From NCBI RefSeq assembly GCF_017742215.1, contig NZ_JAGHKP010000003.1, forward strand, positions 1,112,308-1,176,307: a stretch of 64,000 nt of DNA, read 5' to 3'. This stretch comes from Chitinophaga chungangae (GTDB taxonomy: Bacteria; Bacteroidota; Bacteroidia; Chitinophagales; Chitinophagaceae). The notes beneath the pieces were generated by a model. It saw nothing but the letters and a program-made list of their open reading frames with translations, had not been told where the DNA came from and ran no database searches. Position 1 is the stretch's first letter. Every line of letters starts with the position of its first letter. The position numbers were made by a program, and so were the translations under genes. Below, one piece after another: positions 7,968 through 22,900 of this stretch.

Positions 7968-10900
7968 TTATCTCACAACGGTCACGTCTCCTTTGATGAT
8001 GAATGCCGGGCCGTTGGTTACTTTCTTGTAAGTGAGCCACCATACGAAGGTTCCCACGTCTACCGGGCGGCCTTTGTAAGTACCGTCCCAACCCTGGTAC
8101 TGGTCTTTGCTGAGGTACACCAGCTCGCCCCAACGGTTGAAGATGCGCAGTTCGTAGTCGTACATCGGGCCTCTTACCACGGGACGGAACAGGTCGTTTT
8201 TACCGTCTCCGTTCGGCGAGAAGGCGTTGGGTACTTCCGGTTTGCTGTCGCATTCTTTTACATCGATGGTGATCTCGTCTGTACTGCTGCCACAATCGTT
8301 GAACACTGTCACGCTGTAGGTGCCCGGCTCGATCACTTCGATGTAGCTGGTGGTGGCGCCGTTGCTCCATTTATAAGCGGTGGCGTTCACAGCGTTCGCC
8401 TTCAGTACGTGGCGGCGGCCTTTACAGATGATGGTGTCGTTGCCCAGGTTCACCGTCGGCGGGCCTGCGATGGTCAGTTTCAGGCTGTCTTCCTGGTACC
8501 TGTCGCAGTAGCGGTCGAGGATGCCCAGTTTATACGTACCGCCCACGCTGAGGCTCTTCACAGGGTTCAGGTCTCCGTCGTTCCAGCGGTAAACGGACGC
8601 ATCCGGATGGGTGGCGTTGACAATGATGCTTCCGCCTGGGCAGATGATGCGGTCCGGGCCGAGATCGAACGATATGTCCGGGCGTTCGGCCACTCTCACT
8701 GATTCACGCACCACGCAATTGTCTCTGTACACTGATACGGAGTATGTTCCGGCCCTGCTTACGAGGATGGAGTTACCCATTTCACCGGTACCCCATTGTA
8801 TGCGTCCCGCGTTGGTATTTACGGTCAGCATTACGGTCTGGCCCGGGCAGATGGTGGTATCCCTGCTCAGCGTAATATCCGGCGGCGGGTTTACGGTCAC
8901 GTCGATGGTATCGATCGTGATACAACCGTTTTTGATCACCTGTACCCAGAAACGTTCCTGCGTGCTTACGTTGATGGCCGGCGTAGTGGCGCCCGTGCTC
9001 CAGAAGTAGCTGGACGCGCCATCCACGGTGGCGTTGAGCGTTACGCTTTGGCCGCGGCAGATCGTGGTGTCCGGGATGTCTATCAGCGGCATCGGTATCA
9101 CGCTTACTTCGATCGAATCCATGGCGGTACACATGCCGTTGCTTATGGTCACTTTGTATTTTCCGGCCTGTGTTACCCTGATGCGCTGGGTGGTTTCGCC
9201 GGTGCTCCAGGTGATGTTGTACCCGAAGTTGGCCGGGCCCGCATCCAGTACCATGCCGTTGCCGCCGCAGAGGCTGGTGTCTTTGCCGAGGTTCACCACC
9301 GGCATGTTCAGGTAGTTGATGGCGTAGGTCATGGTGTCTGACACACAACCTGTGAGGCCGTCCCTTACAATGAACGATGCGGAAGTGGCGCCGTTCACAT
9401 TGAACATCGGGTTGGTGGATGTGATCGGTACCTGTACCGCGTTGGCGGGCGTTACCGCTACGAGGGTGTATACCGGCCTGTTCACACGGCCGCGCGTTTT
9501 GAGCGTGATAAACGGCGTGCTGCTGCAGTTGGTGAATACATCGGCTTCCAGCTCAGGTTTCGGACAAGGCAGCACGATAATGCGCTGGATCACGTCCTGG
9601 GCTGCGTTGCCGCATTCGTCCGTAACGCTCCACCTCCTGGTGATGATGTAACCGTTACAGAGGTCAGGCGTATACGGGTCGACGGTGTATTTCACTTTTT
9701 TCGGGAAGCTGCCGTCGCAGTTGTCTGTGGCGTTCAGCTCTATCATGCCCGTGGGGATGGCTTGCCCGCAGCTGAGCGTGATGTCGGCAGGCGGCGTGTC
9801 GATCACCGGTCTTGTAGTATCGCGTACCGTGATCACCTGGCGCATGATGGCGGTGTTGCCGCACTCGTCTTTGGCCGTCCAGGTGTAGATCAGGCGGTAG
9901 CTGCTGGCGCAAGCGCCCGGGATGTTTTCGCGTACCTGGTTGAAGGTGACGCTTACAGCGCCCGGCATGCTGCAGTTGTCTGAAGCGGAGATGCTGATGG
10001 GCGAGGGGATAGCGTCGCAGCTTACCGTTGTATCCGCAGGGGCGGCCATGTTGAATACCGGTCTGGTGGTATCTATCACGGTGATCACCTGTGTAGCGGT
10101 GGCGCGGTTGCCGCACTCGTCTGTAGCCACCCATGTGCGGGTGAGCCTGTAGTTGTTGATACAATCGTTGGACAGCTGCATTTTGGTAAAGCTGTACATG
10201 ATGGTCACATTATTGGCGGAACAGTTGTCTGTCGCTGTCATTACAGGCGCGGCGGGCACTTCGTCGCAGTTTACGGTGATGTTGGTCGGCGGCTGCAGTG
10301 TGAATACCGGTGCGGTCTTGTCTTCCACGGTCACCACTTGTCTTACGGTGGTGCTGTTGCCGCACTCGTCCGTCGCGATCCAGGTGCGGATCAGGCGGTA
10401 GTTGTTCGTGCAGGCGCCAGGGATGTTCTCGCGCACTTCATTCTTCACAATGTTCAGGCTCATCGGAGAACAGTTGTCTGTAGCGTTCAGGTCAGGCATT
10501 GCCGGGATGGCGTCGCAATCTACCGTTACATCGGCCGGTACCGTAGTGGTGAACACCGGTGCGGTGCGGTCTGCCACAGTCAGTACCTGTTGAATTGTCG
10601 TGCTGTTGCCGCATTCGTCGGTAGCGGTCCAGGTGCGGATCAGGCGGTAATTGTTCGCGCAGGCGCCGGGGATGTCTTCACGGCGTTCCGCTTTCACCAC
10701 CACTACATTATTGGCCATGCTGCAATTATCGCTTGCGGCGAGGTCGGGCTGTACCGGTATCGCATCGCATTCCACGGTGGCGTCAGCCGGTTTGGTTACG
10801 GTGAATGTTGGCGCGGTGCGGTCTGTTACGGTCAGTACCTGCTCAACCGTCCTGCTGTTACCACATTCGTCGGTAGCCGTCCAGGTGCGTACCAGGCGGT

Positions 10901-13900
10901 AGTTGTTCGCGCAGGCGCCCGGAATGTCTTCACGGCGTTCTGCTTTCACAACGGTCACACGGTTTGAAGGCGTACAGTTATCGGTCACGTTCAGATCAGG
11001 CATGGCAGGTATCGCGCTGCATTCTACAGTGGCATCCGCGGGGATGGACACGGTGAAGTTCGGCCTGGTGGTATCCTGAACGGTGATGGTCTGTGTTACC
11101 GTTCTCGCGTTGCCGCATTCGTCTGTAGCGGTCCAGGTGCGGATCAAACGGTAATTGTTCACGCAGGCGCCGGGTATGTCTTCCCGACGTTCCGCTCTTG
11201 TTACCGTGATGCGGTTGGTGGCGCTGCAGTTGTCTGTTGCGGTCAGCTGCGGCTGTGCCGGGATGTTGTTGCAATCCACGGTGGCATCTGCCGGTACAGG
11301 CATGGTGAATGTGGGCGCGGTGGTATCTGTTACGGTGATCACCTGCGTTACGGTGGCGCTGTTGCCGCACTCGTCGGTAGCCGTCCAGGTGCGTATCAGG
11401 CGGTAGTTGTTCGCGCAGGTTGCGCCCGGTATCTGTTCAGTGCGTTCGGCGCGGGTGATGGTCACTCTTGCCGTCTGGCTGCAGTTGTCGGTAGCGGTCA
11501 GCGTGGGCATCGCCGGGATGCTGCTGCATTCCACGGTGACATCGGCAGGTACGAGCAGGGTAAACACCGGTTTGGTAGTGTCCTGCACAGTGATCACCTG
11601 CGTGCCGATGGCGGTGTTGCCGCATTCGTCCACGGCCGTCCAGGTGCGGATGAGGCGGTAGATGTTCGCGCAGGTGCCGGGGATGTTTTCACGGCGTTCC
11701 GCTCTTGTTACCCTTACGCCCGCAGCAGTGCTGCAATTGTCGGTAGCGTTCAGCACCGGCTGCATCGGGATGCCGTCGCAGTTCACGGTGGTATCGCGCG
11801 GTATCGCGGTGGTGAACGCCGGCCTGGTCGTATCCTGTACGGTGATGATCTGGAGCACACGGGTCATGTTGCCGCAGCCATCGTTGGCCGTCCAGGTGCG
11901 CAGCAGGCGGTAATTGTTCGCGCAGGCGCCCGGGTTGTCGATATGCTGTTCGTCGTAAGTGATGCTTACGGCAGGCGCGCAATTGTCTCTCGCGGTCATT
12001 ACCGGAGCAACAGGGATGGCGTCGCAGTTCACAGTGGTGTCGCGCGGGATCATGCTGGTGAACACCGGTTTGGTACGGTCTGCCACGATGATCGTTTGCG
12101 TGATGGTCCTGCTATTGCCGCATACGTCCGTTGCCGTCCAGGTGCGGATGAGGCGGTAAGTGTTGGCGCAGCTGCTGTCAATCCGCTGTTCCGCTTTGGT
12201 GATGTTCACGATGCCGGAACAGTTGTCCGTAGCGGTCATATCGGGCTGAGCGGGCACTGCGTCGCACTCAACGGTGATGTTGGCGGGAGCGGGGGCGCTG
12301 AATACCGGCGGCGTTGTATCGCGTACGGTGATGATCTGTACGGCGGTGGTGAAGTTGCCACACTCGTCGGTGGCGGTCCAGGTCCTGCGCAATTGATAAT
12401 TGTTCACGCAGGCGCCCGGGATATTCACGCGGGTTTCGTTGTATGTGATCGTGATCCTGTTGGTAGCGCTGCAATTGTCCCTTGCGGTCATCTCCGGCGC
12501 AGACGGGATGTTGCTGCATTCCACTGTTACATTGGCCGGGATGGTAGAAGTAAATACAGGTGCTGTACGGTCTACCACAGTGATGGTCTGCGTTACCGTT
12601 CTCGCGTTGTTGCATTCGTCCAGCGCCGTCCAGGTGCGGATCAGCAGGTAATTGTTGGCGCATGCGCCGGGAATATTCTGCCTGATCTCGTTTTTCAGAA
12701 TCCTCACGGATGCGGCGGGACTGCAATTGTCGGTCGCAGCGAGGTCCGGCATGGTCGGAATGTTGCTGCATTCTACGGTCACGTTGGCCGGGGTGGCGAT
12801 GGTGAACGCCGGCGGGCGTGTATCCTGTACGGTGATGATCTGTATCACGGAATCACGGTTGCCGCAGATGTCACGGGCGATCCATACGCGACGGAGCTGG
12901 TAATTGTTCCGGCAGGCGTTCGGCGCGCGAACGGTATCCTGGCGTTTGGTCACGGTTACGAGGCCGTTACAGTTGTCGGTAGCGGACAGGTCTCCATGAA
13001 CCGGGATGCTGCTGCACTCAACCGTTATGTTAGCCGGGGCTGGTGTAGTAAATACCGGCGGGCGGGTATCGCGTACAGTAACGATTTGTATCACGGAATC
13101 GCGGTTGCCGCACACATCGGCAGCGATCCACACGCGGCGCAGCTGGTAGTTATTCAGGCATGCATTGGCTGCGCGGATGGTATCCTGGCGCCTGGTCATG
13201 GTTACGAGGCCGTTACAGTTGTCGGTAGCGGACATGTTCCCCTGAACAGGAATGTTATTGCATTCCACTGTCACGTTGGCCGGGGTAGGCGTTGTAAATA
13301 CGGGCGGGCGGGTATCGCGAACGGTGATGATCTGAATCACGGAATCGCGGTTGCCACAGGTATCGCGGGCGATCCATACGCGGCGGAGCAGGTAGTTGTT
13401 CAGACAGGCGTTGGCGGCACGGATGGTATCCTGGCGTTTGGTGATCCTTACCAGGCCATTACAGTTGTCGGTTGCGGTCAGGTCTCCCTGGACAGGGATG
13501 GCGCTACATTCCACCGTAGTGTTGGCCGGGGCAGGCGTTGTGAACACAGGCGGACGGGTATCGCGCACCGTGATAATTTGTATCACGGAATCGCGGTTGC
13601 CACAGGTGTCGCGGGCGATCCATACGCGACGAAGCTGGTAGTTGTTCAGACATGCGTTGGCGGCACGGATGGTATCCTGGCGTTTGGTAATTCTTACCAG
13701 CCCATTACAGTTGTCGGTTGCGGTCAAATCGCCCTGAACAGGGATGGCGCTACATTCCACGGTCACATTAGCCGGGGCAGGCGTTGTAAACACCGGCGGG
13801 CGGGTATCTCGAACCGTGATGATCTGAATCACGGAATCGCGGTTGCCACAGGTATCACGTGCGATCCACACACGGCGGAGCTGGTAGTTGTTCAGACATG

Positions 13901-16900
13901 CGTTGGCGGCACGGATGGTATCCTGGCGTTTGGTAATTCTTACCAGGCCATTACAGTTGTCGGTTGCAGTCAGATCACCCTGAACAGGGATGGCGCTACA
14001 TTCCACGGTTACATTAGCCGGGGCAGGCGTTGTAAACACCGGCGGGCGGGTATCTCGAACCGTGATGATCTGTATCACAGAATCACGGTTGCCACAGGTA
14101 TCACGAGCGATCCACACGCGGCGGAGTTGGTAGTTGTTCAGACATGCGTTGGCGGCACGGATGGTGTCCTGGCGTTTGGTAATTCTTACCAGCCCATTAC
14201 AGTTATCAGTAGCCGTCAAGTCTCCCTGAACAGGGATGGCGCTACATTCAACGGTTACATTGGCCGGAGCCGGAGAATCAAATACTGGCGGTCTTGTATC
14301 CTGTACCGTGATAATTTGTATCACGGAATCGCGGTTGCCACAGGTGTCGCGGGCGATCCATACGCGACGAAGCTGGTAGTTGTTCAGACATGCGTTGGCG
14401 GCACGGATGGTATCCTGGCGTTTGGTAATTCTTACCAGGCCATTACAGTTGTCGGTTGCAGTCAGATCACCCTGAACAGGGATGGCGCTACATTCCACGG
14501 TCACATTGGCCGGGGCAGGAGAATCGAACACAGGAGGACGTGTATCCTGTACCGTGATGATCTGAATTACAGAATCACGGTTGCCACAGGTATCGCGTGC
14601 GATCCATACGCGGCGCAGTTGGTAGTTATTGGGGCAAGCGTTGGCGGCACGGATGGTATCCTGGCGTTTGGTAATTCTTACCAGCCCATTACAGTTGTCG
14701 GTTGCGGTCAGGTCTCCCTGAACAGGGATGGCGCTACATTCCACGGTTACATTAGCCGGGGCAGGCGTTGTAAACACCGGCGGGCGGGTATCCTGCACGG
14801 TGATGATCTGAATCACAGAATCACGGTTACCACAGGTGTCGCGGGCGATCCATACGCGGCGAAGCTGATAGTTGTTCAGACATGCGTTGGCGGCACGGAT
14901 GGTATCCTGGCGTTTGGTGATCCTCACCAGGCCATTACAGTTGTCGGTTGCGGTCAAGTCTCCTTGAACGGGGATGGCGCTACATTCAATGGTTACATTG
15001 GCCGGGGCAGGAGAATCGAACACAGGAGGTCTTGTATCCTGCACGGTGATGATCTGAATCACGGAATCGCGGTTGCCACAGGTATCACGAGCGATCCACA
15101 CACGGCGGAGTTGGTAGTTGTTCAGACATGCGTTGGCGGCACGGATGGTATCCTGGCGTTTGGTGATCCTCACCAGGCCATTACAGTTGTCGGTTGCAGT
15201 CAGGTCTCCCTGGGCAGGGATGGCGCTACATTCAACGGTAATGTTGGCCGGAGCCGGTGTTGTAAACACCGGCGGGCGGGTATCCTGTACCGTGATGATC
15301 TGTATCACAGAATCACGGTTGCCACAGGTATCACGAGCGATCCACACGCGACGAAGCTGATAGTTGTTCAGACATGCGTTGGCGGCACGGATGGTATCCT
15401 GGCGTTTGGTGATCCTCACCAGGCCATTACAGTTGTCGGTTGCAGTCAGGTCTCCCTGGGCAGGGATGGCGCTACATTCCACGGTGATATTGGCCGGAGC
15501 CGGCGTTGTAAATACCGGCGGGCGGGTATCTCGAACCGTAATGATCTGTATCACAGAATCACGGTTGCCACAGGTATCACGAGCGATCCACACGCGGCGG
15601 AGTTGGTAGTTGTTCAGACATGCGTTGGCGGCACGGATGGTATCCTGGCGTTTGGTGATCCTCACCAAGCCGTTACAGTTATCAGTAGCGGTCAAGTCTC
15701 CTTGAACAGGGATCGCGCTACATTCCACGGTTACATTGGCCGGGGCAGGAGAATCGAACACAGGAGGTCTTGTATCCTGCACCGTGATGATCTGTATCAC
15801 GGAATCACGGTTGCCACAGGTATCACGAGCGATCCACACACGGCGGAGTTGGTAGTTGTTCAGACATGCGTTGGCGGCACGGATGGTATCCTGGCGTTTG
15901 GTGATCCTCACCAAGCCGTTACAGTTGTCGGTAGCGGTCAAATCGCCCTGAACAGGGATCGCGCTACATTCAACGGTGATGTTAGCTGGAGCAGGAGAAT
16001 CGAACACAGGAGGTCTTGTATCCTGCACCGTGATGATCTGTATCACGGAATCACGGTTGCCGCAGGTGTCGCGGGCGATCCATACGCGGCGCAGTTGGTA
16101 GTTATTGGGGCAAGCGTTGGCGGCACGGATGGTATCCTGGCGTTTGGTGATTCTCACCAGGCCATTACAGTTGTCGGTTGCCGTCAGATCACCCTGAACA
16201 GGGATGGCGCTACATTCCACTGTGATGTTAGCCGGAGCCGGAGAATCAAATACCGGCGGGCGTGTATCCTGCACGGTGATGATCTGAATCACGGAATCAC
16301 GGTTGCCGCAGGTGTCATGTGCGATCCACACACGGCGCAGTTGGTAGTCGTTCAGACAAGCGTTGGCCGCGCGGATGGTATCCTGGCGTTTGGTAATTCT
16401 CACCAGGCCATTACAGTTGTCGGTTGCGGTCAAATCACCCTGAACAGGGATAGCGCTACATTCCACGGTTACATTGGCCGGGGCAGGAGAATCGAACACA
16501 GGAGGTCTTGTATCCTGCACCGTGATGATCTGTATCACGGAATCACGGTTGCCGCAGGTGTCGCGGGCGATCCATACGCGGCGAAGCTGATAATTATTCA
16601 AACAAGCGTTTGCCGCACGGATGGTGTCCTGGCGTTTGGTGATCCTCACCAGGCCATTACAGTTATCAGTAGCGGTCAAGTCACCCTGAACAGGAATCGC
16701 GCTACATTCAACGGTGATGTTGGCCGGAGCCGGTGTTGTAAATACCGGCGGGCGGGTATCCTGTACCGTGATGATCTGAATCACAGAATCACGGTTGCCA
16801 CAGGTATCACGGGCGATCCATACGCGGCGCAGTTGGTAGTCGTTCAGACAAGCGTTGGCGGCACGGATGGTGTCCTGGCGTTTGGTAATTCTTACCAGGC

Positions 16901-19900
16901 CATTACAGTTATCAGTAGCGGTCAAATCGCCCTGAACAGGGATAGCGCTACATTCAACGGTGATGTTAGCTGGAGCAGGAGAATCGAACACGGGAGGTCT
17001 TGTATCCTGCACCGTGATGATCTGAATCACGGAATCACGGTTGCCACAGGTGTCGCGGGCGATCCATACGCGGCGCAGTTGGTAGTCGTTCAGACAAGCG
17101 TTGGCGGCACGGATGGTGTCCTGGCGTTTGGTAATTCTTACCAGGCCATTACAGTTGTCGGTTGCCGTCAGATCACCCTGAACAGGGATGGCGCTACATT
17201 CCACGGTGATGTTAGCCGGAGCCGGAGAATCAAATACCGGCGGGCGGGTATCCTGCACCGTGATGATCTGAATCACGGAATCACGGTTGCCGCAGGTGTC
17301 GCGGGCGATCCATACGCGGCGAAGCTGGTAGTTGTTCAGACAAGCGTTGGCCGCGCGGATGGTATCCTGGCGTTTGGTAATTCTCACCAGGCCATTACAG
17401 TTGTCGGTTGCGGTCAAATCACCCTGAACAGGGATAGCGCTACATTCCACGGTTACATTGGCCGGGGCAGGAGAATCGAACACAGGAGGTCTTGTATCCT
17501 GCACCGTGATGATCTGTATCACGGAATCACGGTTGCCGCAAGTGTCGCGGGCGATCCATACGCGGCGCAGTTGGTAGTCGTTCAGACAAGCGTTGGCTGC
17601 GCGGATGGTATCCTGGCGTTTGGTAATTCTTACCAGGCCATTACAGTTATCAGTAGCCGTCAGATCACCTTGAACGGGGATGGCGCTACATTCAACAGTT
17701 ACATTGGCCGGGGCAGGAGAATCGAACACAGGAGGACGTGTATCCTGTACCGTGATGATCTGTATCACAGAATCCTCGTTCCCGCAAGCATCCGTAGCGA
17801 TCCATACACGGCGAAGCTGGTAATTATTGGGACAAGCATTCGCTGCACGGATCGTATCCTGGCGTTTGGTCGCAGTTATCAGCCCGCTACAAGCATCAGT
17901 AGCCGTCAAATCATTATGGACAGGGATTGCGCTGCATTCCACCGTCATATCCACAGGCAAAGGCGTATTAAACACAGGCGGCGTATTATCCGTCACGGTG
18001 ATCGTCTGGCGCGTTTCAACCGTTCTCCCGCAAGGATCTTCAGCCGTCCAGATGCGCGTGATCGTAAAGCCGCAGGTCTGCGCTGCCGTTGAATCCCTGT
18101 AAGTGGTGGTCAGCGCAAGGCCCAGGGGATGACTGAAGGTCGGCGTACCGAACAACGTCGTATAGTCCGTCCCGCTCACGCAAGCTGTAGTTACAGGAGG
18201 AGGCGTACTGCTCACGGAAGGCGGTACGGTAGACACCGTGATCTCCACGGCATTGCTGATGCTTTCGCATTCCGTACCAGATCTCACGATCCTGCGATAC
18301 CAGGTGGTCTGTGTTAACACCGGCGGCTGGAAAATGCTGCCGGTAGCGGAAGGAACGGTTGTAAAACCAGCTGTGGCGCTGGTAGTGCTGTATTCCCATT
18401 CATAAGTATAAGTGCCGCTGCCGCCTGAAGGCACACCCGCGCCTGTCAGCTGGCTGGGTTGCGTATTGGGACAAATTACCTGGTCCTGCTGGATAACATT
18501 ATTCCCGATCTCGTCGCGGTTAATAAGCACGACGTTATCGCCCGGGGTTGTACAGGTATTGTTCGTTACGGTCCAGGTAAGCGTTGCGGTCTGGCCGGCT
18601 GGCAGCGTAACGGTCGCTTTCGGATCATGCAGGTCGCTGATGGTCATGCCGGGAGTAAGCCCCGTCCAGGTACCGGTGCCGATATTCGGAACGGTAGCGT
18701 CCATGATGAAAGTAGCATCGTTACAATGCTCCTGGTTCTGACCGGCATTGGCCGCATCGGGCATTTTGTCTACAGTAATGGTCGCGGTGGCGCAGTCAGT
18801 ATTTTTACAAGCCCTGTCGCTTTCCGCCCTCACGGCAAAAGTAGTGGTTTCCGTAGGCTGGAAGGTAATGGAGGTGCCGGTTCCGATGGAAGTACCCGCG
18901 CCACAATTATCCTGGTACCACACCCACTCGGCATTGGAACCGAGCGTGCCGCCTTTTGCGGTAAGGGTAACGGTCTGGCCTTCGCAGATCCTGCTCGGCG
19001 TTATTTCGATCCATGCCGGGATGGATAACGATTCAAGCGTGGTGGTGAAAGTATCCGCTTTTTCACAACCGTCTGCATTCCGCATCACGATCCTGAACCG
19101 GTATTCCCCGGCGGCCGTGGTAGGCGGGTAGTTGATAGTGATCTGTCCGCCCGAGAAACTTTGATTGAACAGATCGGTGAAACCGGGCAGCTCGTAACCG
19201 GGGATTGCCAACAGGTCGTAACGGTTGGGCGCCCCGGAAATAATGGCATATTGCACTTCAAATTTACCGGACGCGTTACAGGCGGATACAGGGTCTGTAA
19301 TAGTGAATTCAGGCACTGCAGCCACTTTTACTTCAATTACGTTGCTGTTGGAAGTACAGGCGCCGGAAGTAACGGTTCTCCTGTAATAAGTAGTGACCGT
19401 TAAAGCACCAGGCTGATAGGTAGCACCGGTGGCGCCGCCGATGTTCGTAAAGGTGCCGGTGGCGCTGGCGCTGCGCTGCCATTGATAGGTATAGGCGCCG
19501 GTGCCGCCGGTTGGCGCTGTGCCGGTAAGTTCGGCAGGCGTGGTGTTGGGCGGACAAAGCACCTGGTTTTGTTGTATGGTATTATTTGCGATCGGGTTCC
19601 TGTTAATTAACACAACGTCGTCTGGCGTTGAGGTACAGGGGCCATTGGTGATGGTCCATGTCAGCGTTGCAGTTGTGCCTGCAGGCACGGTCACGATCGC
19701 GTTCCTGTTATGAATATCGCTGATGGCAATACCCGCCGGCACTACCGTCCAGGTGCCTTGTGCGCCTCCAATGCTAGGCGCGTCGGCAGTCATGTTGAAG
19801 GTCGCGTTGTTACAGTGTTCCTGGTCCGCGCCTGCCTGAGCGGCAACGGGCATCTGGTACACGGTTACCGTGGAAGATACGCAGGTTGAATTGCCGCAAG

Positions 19901-22900
19901 CCATCGGGCCTTCCGCTCTCACTGAATAGGTAGTGGTAGTGCTCGGGTTTACATTGATGGAAGTGACGCCTCTTGCGATTTCCGTGCCTGTCGTGCAATT
20001 GCCGCGGTACCATACCCACTGGGCATTTGAGCCCAATGAGCCGCCGTTGATCGTTAACGTGGCCGAAGAACCGGCGCAGATGTTCGGCGTAGGCAGCGTA
20101 ATTGTCGGCGCAGTGGAAGGCGTATTGATCGTTACCGTGAAGAAAGATTCGGAAGCACAGATCTCACCGGTCATCGTCATCTTTTCAGCGCGGATCAGGA
20201 AGGTATATACGCCCGGCGCAACACCCGCAGGGTAGGGGATGCTCAGCGTTCCGTCCGTTGCGTACAGGGGCTCGTCGGTAATGTTTGAGAAGCCCGGCAT
20301 CGGGTTGGCGCCCACCGCTTCCAGGTCGAATTGCTCGGGATCGTTGGTGGAAGTCCAGGGCAGGTCGAACTGGCCGGCGCCGTCGCGGCATTCGTCGATA
20401 TTGGAATCAACCGAGATGGTCGGAGGCTCGGCAAAATCGAGGATGATATCTATTGAACGGGGCGCACAGGTGGAACCGGGACGGTTTTTTGTGACCGTCC
20501 AGCGAAGCATCGCGGTTTGCGGGCCGTTGTTGATCGTAGCGGTCGCATTCGGGTTATGAATATCGGCGGGAGCGATGGTCACATCGCCCGAAATCACCGT
20601 CCAGGTGCCCGTCATGCTCGTATCTTTCACCGGGTCCGCATCCAGCGTGAACACGTTGGTACATTGCGCCAGGTCTCTCGCCACCGCATTGGGCACGGAT
20701 TCTACGAGGAATGTCTTTTCGTCTGTGCTGATACAATCGGTGCCGCTTACCTGTATGCTCAGCCGCACGGTTACCGGCGTGTTGAGCGGCATTGTGCGCA
20801 GCTGGCGGTTGTTGGGAGCGTCTACCGGGTTGGTCGTCACCAGCGTGGCGCCGTGATTGGGGCCAACGAAGGTCCAGGTCACGATATGAGGCGGTGTTTC
20901 GCCCGGGTCGATCGGCGTAACCGGTCTCAGGTTGATGTTGGGAGCAACGTCCGCGCAGTAATTGGTGATCGCATTGATCCCCGCGGGCGTAACCACCGCG
21001 CCGGTGATCTTCACGGAATCCCTCACCGTACACTGGCCGTTGCGCACGTTCACTTTATATTCCTGCGTAACCGCCGTAGAAGGCGCTGTAATATTAATGG
21101 CCTGCGTATGCAGGTTGCCCGGCTGCCAGGTGATGTCAAAACCGGCATTGGCCGCGCCCGCGTCGAGCGTCAGCGGTTCGTTCACGCATAGCAGCTGATC
21201 GGGTCCAAGCTCCACAACAGGTGGCTGGTCCACCGTGATCATGATGCTGTCTTTTTTGGTACATACGCGCGGCTGCCCGTTTACGTACGCACCATATTGT
21301 ATACTACCGGTTACATTATACTGGCTCGTTACCGACGGCCTGATCAGGATCTGGTTCTTCGGCTGAAGGCCTGGCCCCGGCCATGGCAATATATCCGGGC
21401 CGGTCCACGTAAAGGTTTCGTAACCGACGACGCCCGGCGACTCCAGGGGAGTGGCCGTCAGGATCGTGGAATCGCCACGGCACAGGGAATCCCTGGTGGC
21501 GTTGATCTTCGGCAGCTCGGCCACCGAAATGGTTACCCGGTTCGATGGCGTATAACACGTTCCCCCCGAGAGGTTGCCCGCTTCAATCACCATCAGCTGG
21601 TACCTGATCACATCTCCTTCCTGCAGCACGTCCGGGCCGATATGCAGCACGGGGGTATTTACACCGGTATAACCGGGCTCGTTGACCGTTGTATAAGGAG
21701 CACCATTTTTGCTGAACTCCCAACGGTAAACAGGATTGGTGAAATAGTCCGCAGGCTGGATAACCGAGGTCACGTTCAGTTCGGCGCCAGGGCACACCTG
21801 GTCTTCTTCCACACCCAGACCGTCGATATAGGAATAAATTTTGGGCGCGCAGAATACGAATTCGATGTCGTCTACCGCGATGTCGTTACCGCAACCGCCG
21901 GGGTTATTGTTCCTGATCTCAACGACCACGTTCGTTTCACCGGGCCCTAAGGTTACGGTACCGCCGAACTGCTGCCAGCCGGTCATGCGCTGGTCTCCGC
22001 CATTATTAATGGAAAGGTCCATCGATACGTCGTTCGTATTGAACTGACCGATGACGGCGTTGTTTGTCGCGTTTCTTACAATGAAGGTAACGCCTGCGTA
22101 CCGGTAGTTGCTGTTCCAGTTTTCGCAGACATTATTCAATACGCCTAAGGAGTTCAGGTTGATGAACCAGGCGGAAAAGTTGTATTTCGCGCCGGGACAA
22201 AGGCCTGTTACGGTTCTTCTGTAAAAAGACCGTGGCTCTTCGGATGAGTTGGCGATGAGCATGCCGCCATATCCGTCGTTGGTATGGTCGAATATATCGC
22301 CCCATTCATTTTTACCGCCAAGCTTGGCGCTGTAGTGAATAGCGTAATAGTTGTCTTTCAGTTCGCCGTCGCCGTCGAAAATGTAATCGATGGTGGCAGG
22401 CGCGGGTAAAGCCCTGGCCGGCCCGTTAACGGTAAAATTGCCGAACGTCTCTTTAAAGTTCGTCGATGGCGTGAAAGTACCTTCACACACTTCCATCTCA
22501 CAACTTTCGGCAACGAAGGTCCTGGTAACTTCAGCGTAAGCAGGTACCCATACGCCGTTTACGCGAACGGTGCCTTTATATATTCTTGCCGTTATCGTGT
22601 AAGTACCTATTTCTTCAACATTGAAGGTCATGGATTCGCTGTTGGAAGCGATCCATCTCACTATTGGGTTCGGGCCGCGCGGCTCGCTATATACGACAGT
22701 CGGGCCTACTGGCAGATCGATGGTCCAGCGGACGCTGTCCACCGAGGTTTTGGGATATTGCCATCCTCCGTTCTGCCAGACGCCGTCAATATTCTGCAAC
22801 CAGGCGTGAACCGAGGCGTAGGCGCCACTGCAGACCCTTGCGGGGGCTGTCATGAAAGGGCGGCGGGTATCGTCGTTGATAACCTGCGAAAAGGCCCTCA

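Noticed and set aside
13317..17744. CRISPR-like regular repeats
   Set aside because: The repeats are 246 bp, contiguous and coding, with no spacers and no cas genes.
11943..18092. A 2049-codon open frame on the plus strand, opposite the giant gene
   Set aside because: It is antisense to the repeat array. Because the repeat is a multiple of three and nearly identical, the absence of stops in one unit is copied to all. The translation is low-complexity and matches nothing, while the minus strand has a signal peptide, domains and a sorting tail.
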